A stretch of 64,000 bases of DNA from Allomyces arbusculus (Eukaryota > Blastocladiomycota > Blastocladiomycetes > Blastocladiales > Blastocladiaceae): assembly GCA_027604705.1 (NCBI GenBank), contig JADHYV010000076.1:24496-88495 (forward strand), in the 5' to 3' direction. Below are positions 46,891 to 57,894 of the stretch, in pieces; positions within the stretch are counted from its first letter, which is position 1, and each line of letters starts with the position of its first letter. The notes below the pieces were generated by a model. The model worked only from the letters and a program-made list of their open reading frames with translations, had not been told where the DNA came from and made no database searches. Both the position numbers and the translations under genes were made by a program.

Positions 46891-49275
46891 ATGTTCGGCT
46901 ACAACGGCATGGCCTCCTACATGGTCCACCCGGGGGCCGAGCTCGTCATGCGCCACCGCAAAGACTCCAAGAAGCACGCGCCCACCTCGCCGACCCCGCC
47001 CGTCCCGCCGCTGCCGACCGACGACGAAGGGCTCGCCGACGACGCCAGCAGCCAGGACCGCAAGTCGCTGCGCGTCTCGACTGCCACGCAGGACTCGGCG
47101 CGCCCGCGGTCAGCCTCGATGCGCGCGTCCTCGTCGGCCGCCGCCTCGGCGCCCACCACCCCGACGTCGGCACACTACTCGACTTTCGGAAGCGGCGCGC
47201 GGCGTCCGTCGATGCGCCCGCCCACGGCCTCGTTGCAGTCACCCGACGATTTCCTCGCGGAAATGCTGGGCGAATTGCACTCGACGCTGCTCGAGTATGA
47301 GAATGAGGACACCGAGGCGGGGCCCGTCTCGGCGACGACGCCCGCGTCGGCGCACGAGTCGGCCAACGATGTTGCAGCGTCGGCGGTGCCGCTGTCGGAG
47401 GAGGAAGCACGCGCGGCCAAGGGTATCCATCCGATGCAACAATGTCTTGAATGTGTTTCATCGGAGCACGACCAGCTGACCGCGTTGCTTGTGGATGTGT
47501 CATGTCGTTGGTAGCCGCACGCAACCGCGCCCGCGCCGTCAAGGAAATCGTTGCGACCGAGGCCACCTACGTCGACATGTGCGTCTCTTCCGAATCTATT
47601 CTGCCCCGAAAATTCCATGTCTAAATGCTCTTCGACAATAGGCTCGCTGTCCTGCTCGAATCCGTCGTCTTCCCCTTCCGCGAGGTCGCCAAGAACCCGC
47701 CTAAGAAATCGGCCATTGCTCCCGACGACCCGCAAAAGCTCTTTTCCAATATCGAAGAGATTCACGCCTTCCACCGGTCCTTGCTCGATGGGTTGCAGGA
47801 GCGCTATGCGCTCTGGGATGAGACGTCGACCATTTCTGACATTTTCTTGACCATCTCGCCGTTTTTGAAAATGTACAAGGTACACACAGCTCTCGATCTA
47901 ACTCGCCGGTATTTTATTGTCGTTTCAACTGACCGCTTTCGCGAAACCACAACAGATGTACATGGCCAATTACCCAATCGCGCTCGAGACGCTCACGCGG
48001 CTGCGCACGGGCCCGTCTAAGCAGTACGGCGATTTTCAAAAGCTGCTCAAGGTCGCGCACGAGTCTCCCGACTTCAAGGGGCTCGACATTCAGTCGTTCT
48101 TGATTCTCCCGATCCAGCGCATTCCGCGGTACATTTTGCTGCTCGAACAACTGGTGCACTACACGGCCGACTCGCACCCCGACTACGACGGGCTCACCAA
48201 GTGCATCGTCGAACTGCGCAAGACGGCCGACCACATCAACGCCGAACTGCACAAGTACGAGTCGCGCAAGAAGGTGCTCGACCTGCAAAACCAGATTATC
48301 GGGCGCACCACGCCGTTGCTCGCACCGGCGCGCCGGTTCCTGAACATGGGCGACGTGCAGACGCCTATGCTCATGGCGCACGACGACCGCACGCTGATGC
48401 TCTTCACCGATTTGATTCTCGTGACCAAGCGCGTCAAGGACGGCCAGTACGAACTGAAGTCCGAATTTGACTTGGCCAACATGTACGTCAAGGCTGAGGA
48501 CCAGCCCGGGTCGTCGACCTACTTGTTCCACCTGGTCGCGACCGACGGCGCGAAACACACCTACGCGCTCTCGTGCACAACCAAGAAGGAACGCAACAAG
48601 TGGGTGCACATGATTGATACCGCCATCAACGACCTGCAGGCGTGCGGGCTCGCGCGCGGCGACGAGGACGATTTAGGCCTTGCCGACCCGATTCGCGCGT
48701 CCGTCTTCCACTCGCGCATGTCGGTCTTCCACTCCGGCGGCCGCCGCGGATCGGCCACCTCCACGCTCCACTCGATCCCGCCCGTGCCCCCGTCGCCCAC
48801 AAGCTCGTCGGTGCACTCCCTGCCCTACTACGCACAGCCGGCGTCGCCTAACATGGACGCGATTTCGCACATGCCGCGGCGCGGATCGAACGCGTCGCAG
48901 AGCTCGCACCGCCCGCGGTCGCAGTCCGTCGGGCGGCAACTGTCGGCGGCGCATGCGGCCGCAGCGGCGGCCGCGCACGCGCACGCGGTCCCGATGCCGC
49001 CGATGCCGGCGACGCCGCCCATGTACGGGGCCTACGGGGATGCGCCGCCGCCGCGCACGGCGTCGTCGATGGCGCTGCACCGGTCGCGGTCGGCCGACGC
49101 GATGGCGCAGATGATGGCGGCGGCCATGGGCCGCACCGGGTCCCCCGTGCGTGGTGGGGGTGGGGGCGCGCGCGCGTTTGCGCCGTTTGCGCAGTACGGG
49201 GTCCCGCCGCAGTTGCCGCCGCGCGGGCGGTCGGTGACGCGGTATGCGTCGGCGGATCATAACCAGGTCGAGTAG
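46891..49275 (+). CDS. Rho guanine-nucleotide exchange factor (DH-PH), FGD-like
   Basis: Exons 46891..47443, 47515..47578, 47642..47879 and 47956..49275 give 724 aa (introns 71, 63 and about 76 nt). The DH domain (~186-390) starts RARAVKEIVATEATYVDM, continues LAVLLESVVFPF, DIFLTISPFLKMYKMYMANY and carries the hallmark LILPIQRIPRYILLLEQLVH. The PH domain (~410-515) includes LMLFTDLILVTKRV and ends KKERNKWVHMIDTAINDL with the conserved Trp. The N- and C-terminal tails are Ser/Pro/Ala-rich with no FYVE domain. By family it activates Cdc42/Rho-type GTPases at membranes, controlling polarity and cytoskeleton. Each exon junction was placed by DH conservation; intron 2 is short with donor GTGCGT. 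It is the second Rho-GEF in the window, beside the DOCK gene. Confidence 0.92.
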
Positions 49276-50082
49276 AGAGGAGAGGCGAGGGGGATTTTTT
49301 AGATTGTGAGACGTTCGGTTTTGGCTTGTAGTTTTGCCGTTTCATTTTTGTTGGGTGGTCGGTCAAGTTTTGCTCCTCTTTCTTTGCCTCGGTCTGCCAT
49401 TTGTTTCTTTTTTGCATTGCTGTTGCGCACATGTCGTGTCGTTTTGGCCATGTCCTTCTTTGCATTCTCCACCTTGTTGTTGCCCGTTGGCGGGCCGTTT
49501 TTGCCCAATTTTCTCTCCTTTCTCATCATTTGCCTCGGGCCCGCCCGTGGCGCTCATGCCCGCCGGCACCGTCGTGGTTCCCGCCGAAACGTGGAAATCG
49601 TCCTTGTACAGAAATCATTCGTGCCGAGAGAGTGCAGAGAAAGAGACGGCGGGCCCCGGGGCCGGAGGAAGGAAACAAATGCAATGAAAATTAACTTGAT
49701 CTACTTGTTGAAATCCGCCAGCGAGTGCCGCGAGAAGGTCTGAGTCGGCCTTGCGGTCGAGTCATGGTGGAAAAGCACGGGGACACGCCGTTTTGAGAGA
49801 TCGGCATTCGCGCATGTGGCCGCAGATCACACCGTTGCGCCATGCTCCCACCTTGTCCACGACCTCCTGCACGACCAAGTCGACGATGATCAGCACGCGA
49901 CCACCACGAACAGAGACCACCACGATGCCAGCAGCAGCGCGCTGGCGCGCGCATAAAAAGCCTGCGGGACCCGGCCACTGTCGTCAACACGCATCGACCT
50001 GCAACCAACGGCAAGCGACCAAGTGCATTCCGTCGACCCCAACATCAACAACAACAACAACCAGTAACCGCCAACCACCACC
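49276..50082. other. Intergenic region between RhoGEF and ornithine acetyltransferase
   Basis: About 0.8 kb; the first half is T-rich (3' UTR of the RhoGEF), the last ~130 bases form the promoter and leader of the next gene. No other gene was seen. Confidence 0.5.
49952..49959 (+). promoter_or_regulatory. TATA-like box of the ornithine acetyltransferase gene
   Basis: CATAAAAA in a GC-rich surround, about 130 bases before the ATG, followed by an A/C-rich leader rich in CAAC repeats. Positional inference. Confidence 0.5.
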
Positions 50083-51501
50083 ATGCCGCCCGCCTCTGCC
50101 ATCTCCGCCGCCGCCGCCGCGCGTTCCCTGCGCCTGGCCTCGCGGCTGACCCCCAAATCCGCGCCCCTCCCGCGCGGCTTCGAGCTCTCTGCCGTCTCGA
50201 CCGGCGTCAAGAAAAACAACGCGCTCGACCTGGCCCTGATCCACTCGACGCACCCCTGCACCGCCGCGGCCTCGTTCACGCAAAACCTGTTCCAGGCGGC
50301 TCCGGTGCGCGTCTCGCGCGCCGTACTTGACACCACCGGCGGCACCGGCATTCGCACGGTCGCCGTGAACTCGGGGTGTGCGAATGCGTGTACGGGCGTG
50401 GAAGGGGACAAGGACGCGCAGACGATGGTGGATTTGGCGTGTGAGGCTGTCGGCGCGCCCAAGGGCGCCGGACTGGTTCTGAGTACGGGCGTGATTGGGC
50501 AGCGGCTGCAGATGGAGAAGATCAAGGCCGGGTTGATCAAGGCGGGGAAGGGGTTGGGGAGTGGGGAGGAGTCGGCGTTGAAGAGCGCGGCGACGGCGAT
50601 CATGACGACGGATACGTTCCCAAAGTACTTGTCGCGCGCGCTGACGCTGCCAGAGTCGGGCGTTGAGTTCACGCTGGCCGGCATGTGCAAGGGTACGGCC
50701 ACTGTTTGGATCGGGTCTCGCGATGCGGTTCTGACACTAATGCTGAGACATGGATCCCGTCCAGGCGCCGGCATGATCCACCCGAACATGAAAGTGCACG
50801 ACCCGACGACCGCATCGCGCCCGCTGCACGCGACCATGCTCGGCGTGCTCATGACCGACGCGCCGCTCGCGGCCCCCGCCGCGACCTCGGCGCTCTCGCA
50901 CGCACTCGGCGACTCGTTCAACTGCATTTCCGTCGACGGAGATACCTCGACCAATGATACGATCGTCTTGCTCGCCAACGGGCTGGCCTCACCCTCGTCC
51001 ACCATGACGGCCACCGACACGGTGGCCTTCGCGACCCACCTGCGCACGTTCGCGCGCGACCTGGCCGCGATGATCGTATGGGACGGCGAGGGAGCGACCA
51101 AGTTCGTCTCCGTCCGAGTCACCGCGCCGACCGAACCCGCAGCACGCGCGATTGCCAGTTCGATTGCGACGTCGCCGCTGGTCAAGACGGCGTTGTATGG
51201 GCAGGACGCGAATTGGGGCCGCATCTTGTGCGCGGTCGGGTACGCGGCGGTGCCCGAAGACATCAAGTTGGATGCGGGCGCCGTGTCGCTCAAGGTGCGG
51301 TCGATTGGTGGGGAACTGAAGCTCGTCGAGAATGGGCAGCCCAAGTACCCGATTGACGAGGCGGTCGCGAGCCAGATCTTGGCCGAGGAGGAGATTGAGA
51401 TTGTGGTCGACATGGGGATGGGCAGCAAGGCGACGGCCAATTATTACACGTGCGATTTCAGCGACGAGTATGTGCATATCAATGCGGATTACCGGTCGTG
51501 A
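50083..51501 (+). CDS. ARG7: Mitochondrial glutamate N-acetyltransferase / ornithine acetyltransferase (ArgJ family)
   Basis: Exons 50083..50692 and 50765..51501 give 448 aa. The 72-nt intron is a multiple of three and stop-free, but would insert 24 foreign residues into AGMCKG|AGMIHPNM, so it is removed. Landmarks: GFELSAVSTGVKKNNALDLA, TAAASFTQNLFQAAPV, VAVNSGCANACTG, the self-cleavage site HATMLGVLMTDA where Thr227 would become the N-terminal nucleophile of the beta chain, VDGDTSTNDTIVLLANG, and YGQDANWGRILCAVGYA. The enzyme transfers acetyl from N-acetylornithine to glutamate in the cyclic arginine pathway. The first ~25 residues (Ala/Ser/Arg-rich, no acids) form a likely mitochondrial presequence. 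A short insertion (KVHDPTTASRPLH) separates GMIHPNM from the cleavage site, where bacterial enzymes have almost no gap. Confidence 0.95.
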   Translation: MPPASAISAAAAARSLRLASRLTPKSAPLPRGFELSAVSTGVKKNNALDLALIHSTHPCTAAASFTQNLFQAAPVRVSRAVLDTTGGTGIRTVAVNSGCANACTGVEGDKDAQTMVDLACEAVGAPKGAGLVLSTGVIGQRLQMEKIKAGLIKAGKGLGSGEESALKSAATAIMTTDTFPKYLSRALTLPESGVEFTLAGMCKGTATVWIGSRDAVLTLMLRHGSRPGAGMIHPNMKVHDPTTASRPLHATMLGVLMTDAPLAAPAATSALSHALGDSFNCISVDGDTSTNDTIVLLANGLASPSSTMTATDTVAFATHLRTFARDLAAMIVWDGEGATKFVSVRVTAPTEPAARAIASSIATSPLVKTALYGQDANWGRILCAVGYAAVPEDIKLDAGAVSLKVRSIGGELKLVENGQPKYPIDEAVASQILAEEEIEIVVDMGMGSKATANYYTCDFSDEYVHINADYRS

Positions 51502-51870
51502 CCGCGTCGAGTAAGGAAGAGCATGAGGTTTTGGAAATATATCGTCTGTTGGTGATTTGTGTCACTTTCGTTCCGCTTTGTCAAGTCCAGACCATTCATT
51601 TCCCAGTGAGCATCGGTCTTGGAGCAGCTGTGCTACCGTGCAGAGATGAAGTGCAAGCAAAAGAGGAAGCCATACTTTTGCGCTGAGGAAAGTATCAGCG
51701 ACGCAAGGACAATTCTCGCGAGAGATGCCACAAGGGAGTGATGGCCCCCTAGTGGCCTGTGGGTTTCGTCTCCCAGCACAGTCCCACCAACCTGGTCCAT
51801 CGGCGCGAGACTCAACGCGCATTCAATTTGTCGGAGACTGGATGACGACGTTGCAGTTCCCTTCAAGAGC
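51502..51870. other. Gap between ArgJ-type gene and F-box/LRR cluster
   Basis: No gene or repeat recognised; probably 3' UTR and flank. Confidence 0.4.
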
Positions 51871-53591
51871 AACAACCGTGACCAGCGCCAACGAAGTGGA
51901 CATTCTCGCGCTCGCACGCTCGCCATCCACCTCCTGCCAGACGTGATTATCGTCTGCATTGCTAAAAAAATTGATCCGGAATGTGCATATCTGTCGCATT
52001 CTGTCCACCTTGCGCTCCCCACCCCTGATCTCTACGCGCAATGCTTTCGTGCTGCAATCCACCTGGCAAAAGACGAAGGTCGCGACCTTGTTCGGTCATG
52101 CCAGGATCAAGATGATTCTGCCGTCCACAAGAGTCCACAGTGATAATCTCGGCAACACTGACGTTCGCAGAGTTGGCCAACTTTTCTGCTGGTGGGATGA
52201 AGGGATGAGGACGTACCTCGCCCTGATCCCACGCGATGGACCGGACGCTGCTAATTGACTGGCAAACGACAACGGGCTTGTCTCGACCCATTCGCCGATG
52301 GTTCTTGTTATTCGTGCCGCTTCGCCAGTGAAGTTCTTGCTTACTCGACTCGATGACTCCTCTGGGACGGGACTGTATCGTTCCACCGCCTTGAAAGAAC
52401 ATGTGCCTCAACCATCCTGGCTGCGGCGTTCTTCTGTGGAGCCACATTTCATTCCCTCCGACTGTGATTGAGCTTGCGCTGTTCTCTGGCCATGCGCCTC
52501 CAAAGGCTGGCGCGCCTGGAATCTTTGCTCGGCTCCCAAACCAGCTGCAGAAGCTCGACTTGCGCAGCAGTTTGATGATGCAGTTTGATGATGAAAGTGG
52601 TCCTGGTCATGATGACATCTTTGCGTTGTTCCTCGACCACCTGTCTGCAACCCTCAAGTCGCTGAAATTTGTGCTTAATTTGCACTCTCAGGAAGCTAAC
52701 CCAGGCCAAACCAGGCAATCTCTTTGTCGCTTGTTGCAGCGGTCGCCATTGCTCACAACCTTGACACTGAAAATTATGGTGCGATGGAATTTGACCAGCT
52801 TGTTTCAGCCCTCGCACGAACTGGGCTCAAGCGTCTTTACCTATCCAATTTGTTGTTAGCAATGACGACTTGTCCATTTTTTCGCGGTTACCCACGTCCA
52901 ACTTGCTGCCATCTGTGGACTCGCTGATACTCGACGTTAACAGCGACCGCACCCAGCAGAGTGAGGACATGGAAACCATCTTTAAGCATGTGCCAAAATC
53001 AACTCATATGCTTAGCGTTACGGTTGCGCGATGGGACCACAGGATGGCGAGTGCGTTTGCATTTTCCCCCTCTCTGCAACACCTGACCATCAATTCGTTG
53101 CACGACCGCCGCAGCATTGCGCTCGTGCACATGTTTCGTCAATTCCCTGCGTCGCTCAAGAGCCCCATTATTATCGTGGTCCTTGGTACTGTAGCACTCC
53201 AGGCTCTTGCGCGCTATATGCCCCCATGACACTGGAAGACTGTTACCTGACCTTGGCCGAGCTTGATGTGCTTGGACCGTCATGGCCTCCAACACTGTGC
53301 AAACTCCGGGTGCAAGCTTCTCAATTTGTGTCTCCGCTGACCGGGAACTTGAGGCGCTGCAACGGAACTAGACGTGTCCAGTGTGGGTTGCAAGGCTCCC
53401 TGCTGATTTACAAGCGCTCTTTCTTGGGCAGTACGTAGATTTCTGAAGGCAGCGTCGCAACCGTGATTGCACGGATGGCCGCACAACCGCCGCATGCACG
53501 GATGACGTTGCGGGTGAGTCGGCATGTCGTAGCTGAGCGGGTCGCGGAGCAGCTGGCGACGTTGAACGTCGATTTTTATGAGGTTGCATGA
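51871..53591 (+). pseudogene. F-box-like/LRR gene, decayed copy 1
   Basis: Homology to the intact genes downstream can be followed in order but across at least four frames. The N-terminal part (about 51930-52080) resembles VVIDCIAEKL...LYTPCLCVAIR. Next come RVGQLFCWWDEGMRTYLALI, SHISFPPTVIELALFSGHAP, LFLDHLSATLKSLKFVLNLH and QTRQSLCRLLQRSPLLTTLT. Then follow DSLILDVNSDRTQQSEDMET and ATVIARMAAQPPHARMTLRV, with a stop at 53589-53591. Several frameshifts and stops interrupt it (for example after ALARYMPP), so no full product is possible. Same strand and order as the intact members. Confidence 0.85.
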
Positions 53592-53869
53592 GTGGCCAGT
53601 GGACAACAGATGGTTCGCATGCACCCATCAAGCTGTGACGGCGGGCACTGTGATAAATTGAATATAGGAAGTCTGTCTTGAGGAGGTTTCGCTCGTCTCT
53701 CTGACGCATGCGACTCGGGCACTTGAACTCGTGCCAAGAATTCTCAAAGGCGGCAAGGTTCATGCAGGCAGCAATGTCATTTGCGAGAGTGTGGGCGTCC
53801 AGAGTATTTTCCACCCGTCTGCCCACCTTTGTGGACCTTGAATCTCTTTGTCAAAGGTGCTGGACTTGG

Positions 53870-54185
53870 AGGTAGCGACTTGACATGGCCAACCTCGACA
53901 TGCTCGGACCATCGCTGCCGATGATGCTTCGCTCGCTCGTTTTGCACCAATCTCCGTCGCCAAGATGTGATCCAGGCCAGTTTTAGAGGCACTATGCAGG
54001 CGAAGTATGACCTGTCCCAAATGGGTTGCTTTTCTGCCCACGGAATTACGCGTCCTTCTCTGCACGATGCAAAAGCGTCAGATGGCATGGTAGCGAGTCG
54101 GTTGGCACGCATTTTTATGCGACAAAATTGGCTTGTCAGCGAATTTCTCGTGAACGAACTGATGGTGGTGCGGCTTGAGACCTGA
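53870..54185 (+). pseudogene. F-box-like/LRR gene, decayed copy 2 (3' end only)
   Basis: Only the C-terminal part is recognisable: MANLDMLGPSLPMMLRSLVL followed by HQSPSPRCDPG, matching MVDLDVLGPSWRPTLRQLVL and RQS in an intact gene. After a frameshift comes DGMVASRLARIFMRQNWLVS and ELMVVRLET, matching DGMAASLVARMSTRLKLRVN and QMVARMEAK. It sits between decayed copy 1 and the first intact gene. Confidence 0.8.
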
Positions 54186-54376
54186 TTTGATGTCGTGCGG
54201 TTTGAGGACGATGCCATGGCCGAGTATGCGTGACAGATTGGAAATGAAAGGCAGCGTGTTGTGGGCTTTTTTGTCGCGGCCCTGCATAATTGCTCAGGCT
54301 GCTTTTCGTACCATTCTATCACAACTGCAGACTGAACTGTTCAGTTCGGTTTCATCCACCTCCGCGTCCAACAACA

Positions 54377-56041
54377 ATGACCAGCACCCACGACTTGGCG
54401 CATTCCAGCGCATGCGTGCCTGCCCTCCACCAGTTGCCAAACGTTGTCATCGATTGTATCGCCGAGAAGCTGGCCCAGGATTCGCAGGACCGCAGGACCC
54501 TCATCGAACTCGCTCTCGCCGCTCCTGGGCTCTACACTCCGTGTCTCTGTGTTGCGATTCGCACGTTCAAGGACTACATGGGAGATGCAACGACGCCGTA
54601 TCATACCGCCAGTGCCGACGCTTCCCTCGACAACACTGAGTATCGGAAGGCTGGCACTCTTTTTCGCTCGTGGACCGACAAGGGGCGTCTGCGGACGTAT
54701 CTTGCCCTGATTCTGCGCGACATGGATCGGATGCCCGTTGTGGCATTCCCGGCTTCAATCAGTCGTCATTGGTCGTTGTTGTTCGTGCCCCTTCGCCAGT
54801 GGCGACACTGCGCATTTGGCTGGATGGCCCGCGTGCAGCATTACCTTCGTGTTCCGCCGCAATGTCGGTCGCTGCACCTTGAGGAGACCGGCAAATACGC
54901 TCTATCATGGAACCGCATTCCGTTTCCTCCCACTGTGACAGAGCTCGCACTGATTCGGGGCTTGGCACCTTCCATGACTGATGCGTCTACGGTTTTTGGT
55001 CGCCTGCCACACCAACTGCGAAAACTTGTCTTGGAGGACTTTGACGAGGACCATGGAAATGACGGCTCTATTGCGCTGCTCCTGGACTACGTCCCTGCCA
55101 CGCTCGTGTCGCTGAAGTTTGTCATTTTCCACGACTCTGGGCGACCGATCCGAACCCAAACCCGACAAGCGCTGTGCCGGTTGTTGCCGCGTTTGCCACA
55201 GCTCGCGTCCTTGACGCTCGAATGTGGCAACGTGAAGGGCTTTGATCTCATCTTCGCTGCCTTGCGACGTGTGGCTGGGCTCAAGCATCTGGATTTGCGT
55301 CTGTTTGTTGACCATGTCAACGATATGACAGCGCTTTCTCAAGTGGTAACGGGGTCCTCTTTTTCAGTGGACTCGCTCATCTTTAATGTTGGGAGCGACC
55401 GTGAGGAGTGGAGTGATGATATCCGGGCCATTCTGTCGCATTTGCCGACGGCGACTTGCACGCTCAATGCCATGGTCACTGCATGGGACGATCACCTTGC
55501 CTGCCGTCTACCTCTTGCGCCGACTCTGCAACACTTGACCATTAAATCGGATCTTGACCGCTTCAACGACGATCTTGCGCACATGTTCTGTCGTTTCCCA
55601 GCATCTTTGAGGAGCCTCGTAATTTCTGTTGACCTTGGTCCCATTGCGGTCGCGACACTTGCACGTTGTATGCCTCCATTCCTTGTGGCGCTGGAACTTG
55701 ATGGCTGCGGCCTGTCCGTGATCGACTTGGACGTGTTTGGACCGTCGTGGCCACAGACGCTTCGCCGACTCGTGCTGCGCCGTTATCCGACCACCCAATC
55801 TGACGAGAGACCAGATTTGGAAACGGTGTGGGAAAGCGTGGCCTGTCCGCTGTGGATCGCTTTGCTGCCCACGGGATTGCGCTTGCTTGAATTGTGCGAT
55901 GTGAAAATGACGGATGGCATGGCCGCGAGTTTGGTGGCACGCATGTCCACGCGGCTGAAATTACGCGTGAATAAGGATTGTGTGGACGAGCAGATGGTGG
56001 CGAGGATGGAAGCCAAGTTTGAGGTCGTGCGACTTGAATAG
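54377..56041 (+). CDS. F-box-like/LRR protein, cluster member 1
   Basis: Intronless, 554 aa. The N-terminus LHQLPNVVIDCIAEKLAQDS then ELALAAPGLYTPCLCVAIRT has the hydrophobic LP-x-x-V-x-x-x-I-A-x-x-L pattern of an F-box-like degron-adaptor motif. The rest is a series of irregular leucine-rich repeats (for example TLVSLKFVIF, LASLTLECGNV, GLKHLDLRLFV, LRSLVISVDL, LRRLVLRRYP, LRLLELCDVKM) ending in a conserved DGMAASLVARMSTRLKLRVN block. By analogy such proteins choose substrates for SCF ubiquitin ligases; that is inference. The ATG at 54377 is used because member 2 starts at the same residue; 54290 is in frame upstream. Closest relative here is member 2, about 170 bases downstream. Confidence 0.8.
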   Translation: MTSTHDLAHSSACVPALHQLPNVVIDCIAEKLAQDSQDRRTLIELALAAPGLYTPCLCVAIRTFKDYMGDATTPYHTASADASLDNTEYRKAGTLFRSWTDKGRLRTYLALILRDMDRMPVVAFPASISRHWSLLFVPLRQWRHCAFGWMARVQHYLRVPPQCRSLHLEETGKYALSWNRIPFPPTVTELALIRGLAPSMTDASTVFGRLPHQLRKLVLEDFDEDHGNDGSIALLLDYVPATLVSLKFVIFHDSGRPIRTQTRQALCRLLPRLPQLASLTLECGNVKGFDLIFAALRRVAGLKHLDLRLFVDHVNDMTALSQVVTGSSFSVDSLIFNVGSDREEWSDDIRAILSHLPTATCTLNAMVTAWDDHLACRLPLAPTLQHLTIKSDLDRFNDDLAHMFCRFPASLRSLVISVDLGPIAVATLARCMPPFLVALELDGCGLSVIDLDVFGPSWPQTLRRLVLRRYPTTQSDERPDLETVWESVACPLWIALLPTGLRLLELCDVKMTDGMAASLVARMSTRLKLRVNKDCVDEQMVARMEAKFEVVRLE

Positions 56042-56214
56042 TTGATGGAGGTCAGGTGATGGGCTTTGGACGCCAAGGAGCGGCGGTTGAATCCAGAAGA
56101 AGTTTTGCAGTCCGCTGCAGTTCAATGCAGTCCGGTGCGACATGCAATCAAGGCGCATCAAGGTGGCACTTGTATTGTCACAGCTGCACCATGCCTGGCC
56201 TATGAGCAACAACA

Positions 56215-57894
56215 ATGATCAGCACCCACAACTTGGCGCATTCCAGCGCACGCGCGCCAGTCCTCCACCAGTTGCCCGACGTTGTCATCGAAAGTATTGC
56301 CGAAAAGTTGGTCTGGGATCTGCAGGATCGCCACAGCCTCATCCACCTCGCCCTTGCTGCACCCGGGCTCTGTGCGCCGAGTCTCAGTGTTGCGATTTGC
56401 ACGTTCAAGAGCAAGTTTGATGACGTTACGACACTGCTTCATACCGCCAGGACCGACTCTACCCTCCGCGAGTGTGAGATTCTGCCGGTCGGCAATCTGT
56501 TCTGCGGTTGGGACGATGCGGGGCGTCTGCACACATACCTCGCCTTGGTCCCGCGCGCCAAGGATCGGAAGCCTGTTGCCATTCATGATGATAAAGGGTC
56601 TGCGACAGCCAGTCGTCACTGGTCCTGGTTACCTGTGCCACTTCGACAGTGGCGGCATTGTTCACTCGATTGGATGGTCCCGCTGCAATACGACCTTCCA
56701 ATTCCACCAGGATGTTGGTCTCTCCACCTCGATGAGCCTGGAGAAGGGGCACTATTGTGGAGCCGCATCTCGTTTCCTCCCACTGTGACGGAGCTCACGC
56801 CGGTTCGGGGCAAGGCACCTTTGATAACTGATGCGCCCATGGTCTTTAGTCGACTACTACGCCAGCTAAAAACACTTGTTTTGCACGACCTGTTTCTTGA
56901 TAAACATGGTCATGATGATGCTCTCATTGACTTGGTCTTGGACCACGTACCTGCCACGCTCGTGTCGCTGAAATTTGTCATTTATCGCTACTCTGGACGA
57001 CCGATTCCAACCCAGACTCGGCAAGCTCTATGTCGATTGTTGCAGCGTTTGCCAAGGCTCACGTCACTAACGCTCGAATGTGGCAGCGTCGCCGGACTTG
57101 ATGGAATTCTTGTTGCTCTTCCACGAGTACTAGGACTCAAGTGTCTGGATCTGAGTCTGTTTGTGGACGATGACGACGATTTGACAGTGCTTTCTCGTTT
57201 TGCGGCTGGCAGTCTTCCATCCGTACCCACGCTCTCCCTCCATGTTGGCAGCGACCGGGATCAGTGGAGTGCAGACATCGAGAAAAGTTTGACCCTGTTG
57301 CCGGTTGCGAGCAATGCACTGAACGTCACGGTCATTGAATGGAACCAAGAGATTGCCAGTGCTCTTTCACTTGCGACAACTTTGCGACACTTGACCATCA
57401 ATGCGGAGCGGGACCGCCCAAATGATGCACTTGTGAACATGTTTTGTCGGCTCCCGGCGTCACTCACGCACCTGACCATTTGTGTGAGCGTTGGCCCTGC
57501 AGTCGTCAAGGCTCTTGCAAGCCATATGCCTCCTCGGCTTGTGGCGCTGGACCTTCAAGGCCGTGACCTCACCATGGTGGACTTGGACGTGCTTGGACCG
57601 TCGTGGCGGCCGACCCTTCGCCAGCTCGTTCTGCGCCAATCTCTATCAGCACGGTCTGACCTGGGTCCCGATTGTGGAACGCTATGGCGGAACACGACTT
57701 GTCCTCTGTGGATTGTGCTGCTGCCCACGGGATTGCGCTTGCTTGAACTGCACAACCTGGGGATGACGGATAGTATGGTTGCGAGCTTGGTGGAGCGCAT
57801 GTCCACGCGGCTGAAGTTGGGCGTGAGTGAGCATCTGGTGGGTGAGCAGATGGTTAGGCGACTTGAGGCCAAGTTTATTGTTGCTTCCGTGTAA
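56215..57894 (+). CDS. F-box-like/LRR protein, cluster member 2
   Basis: Intronless, 559 aa, starting MISTHNLAHSSARAPVLHQL against MTSTHDLAHSSACVPALHQL in member 1, so the start is well supported. F-box-like block LPDVVIESIAEKLVWDLQDR, then a conserved WLPVPLRQWRHCSLDWMVPL segment and LRR-type repeats (LVSLKFVIYRYS, LTSLTLECGSVA, LKCLDLSLFV, LTHLTICVSVG, LVALDLQGRDL, LRQLVLRQSL). It ends with the family block DSMVASLVERMSTRLKLGVS. Members 1 and 2 are recent duplicates. Substitutions are spread along the whole length with no frameshift, which suggests retained function. Confidence 0.8.
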   Translation: MISTHNLAHSSARAPVLHQLPDVVIESIAEKLVWDLQDRHSLIHLALAAPGLCAPSLSVAICTFKSKFDDVTTLLHTARTDSTLRECEILPVGNLFCGWDDAGRLHTYLALVPRAKDRKPVAIHDDKGSATASRHWSWLPVPLRQWRHCSLDWMVPLQYDLPIPPGCWSLHLDEPGEGALLWSRISFPPTVTELTPVRGKAPLITDAPMVFSRLLRQLKTLVLHDLFLDKHGHDDALIDLVLDHVPATLVSLKFVIYRYSGRPIPTQTRQALCRLLQRLPRLTSLTLECGSVAGLDGILVALPRVLGLKCLDLSLFVDDDDDLTVLSRFAAGSLPSVPTLSLHVGSDRDQWSADIEKSLTLLPVASNALNVTVIEWNQEIASALSLATTLRHLTINAERDRPNDALVNMFCRLPASLTHLTICVSVGPAVVKALASHMPPRLVALDLQGRDLTMVDLDVLGPSWRPTLRQLVLRQSLSARSDLGPDCGTLWRNTTCPLWIVLLPTGLRLLELHNLGMTDSMVASLVERMSTRLKLGVSEHLVGEQMVRRLEAKFIVASV

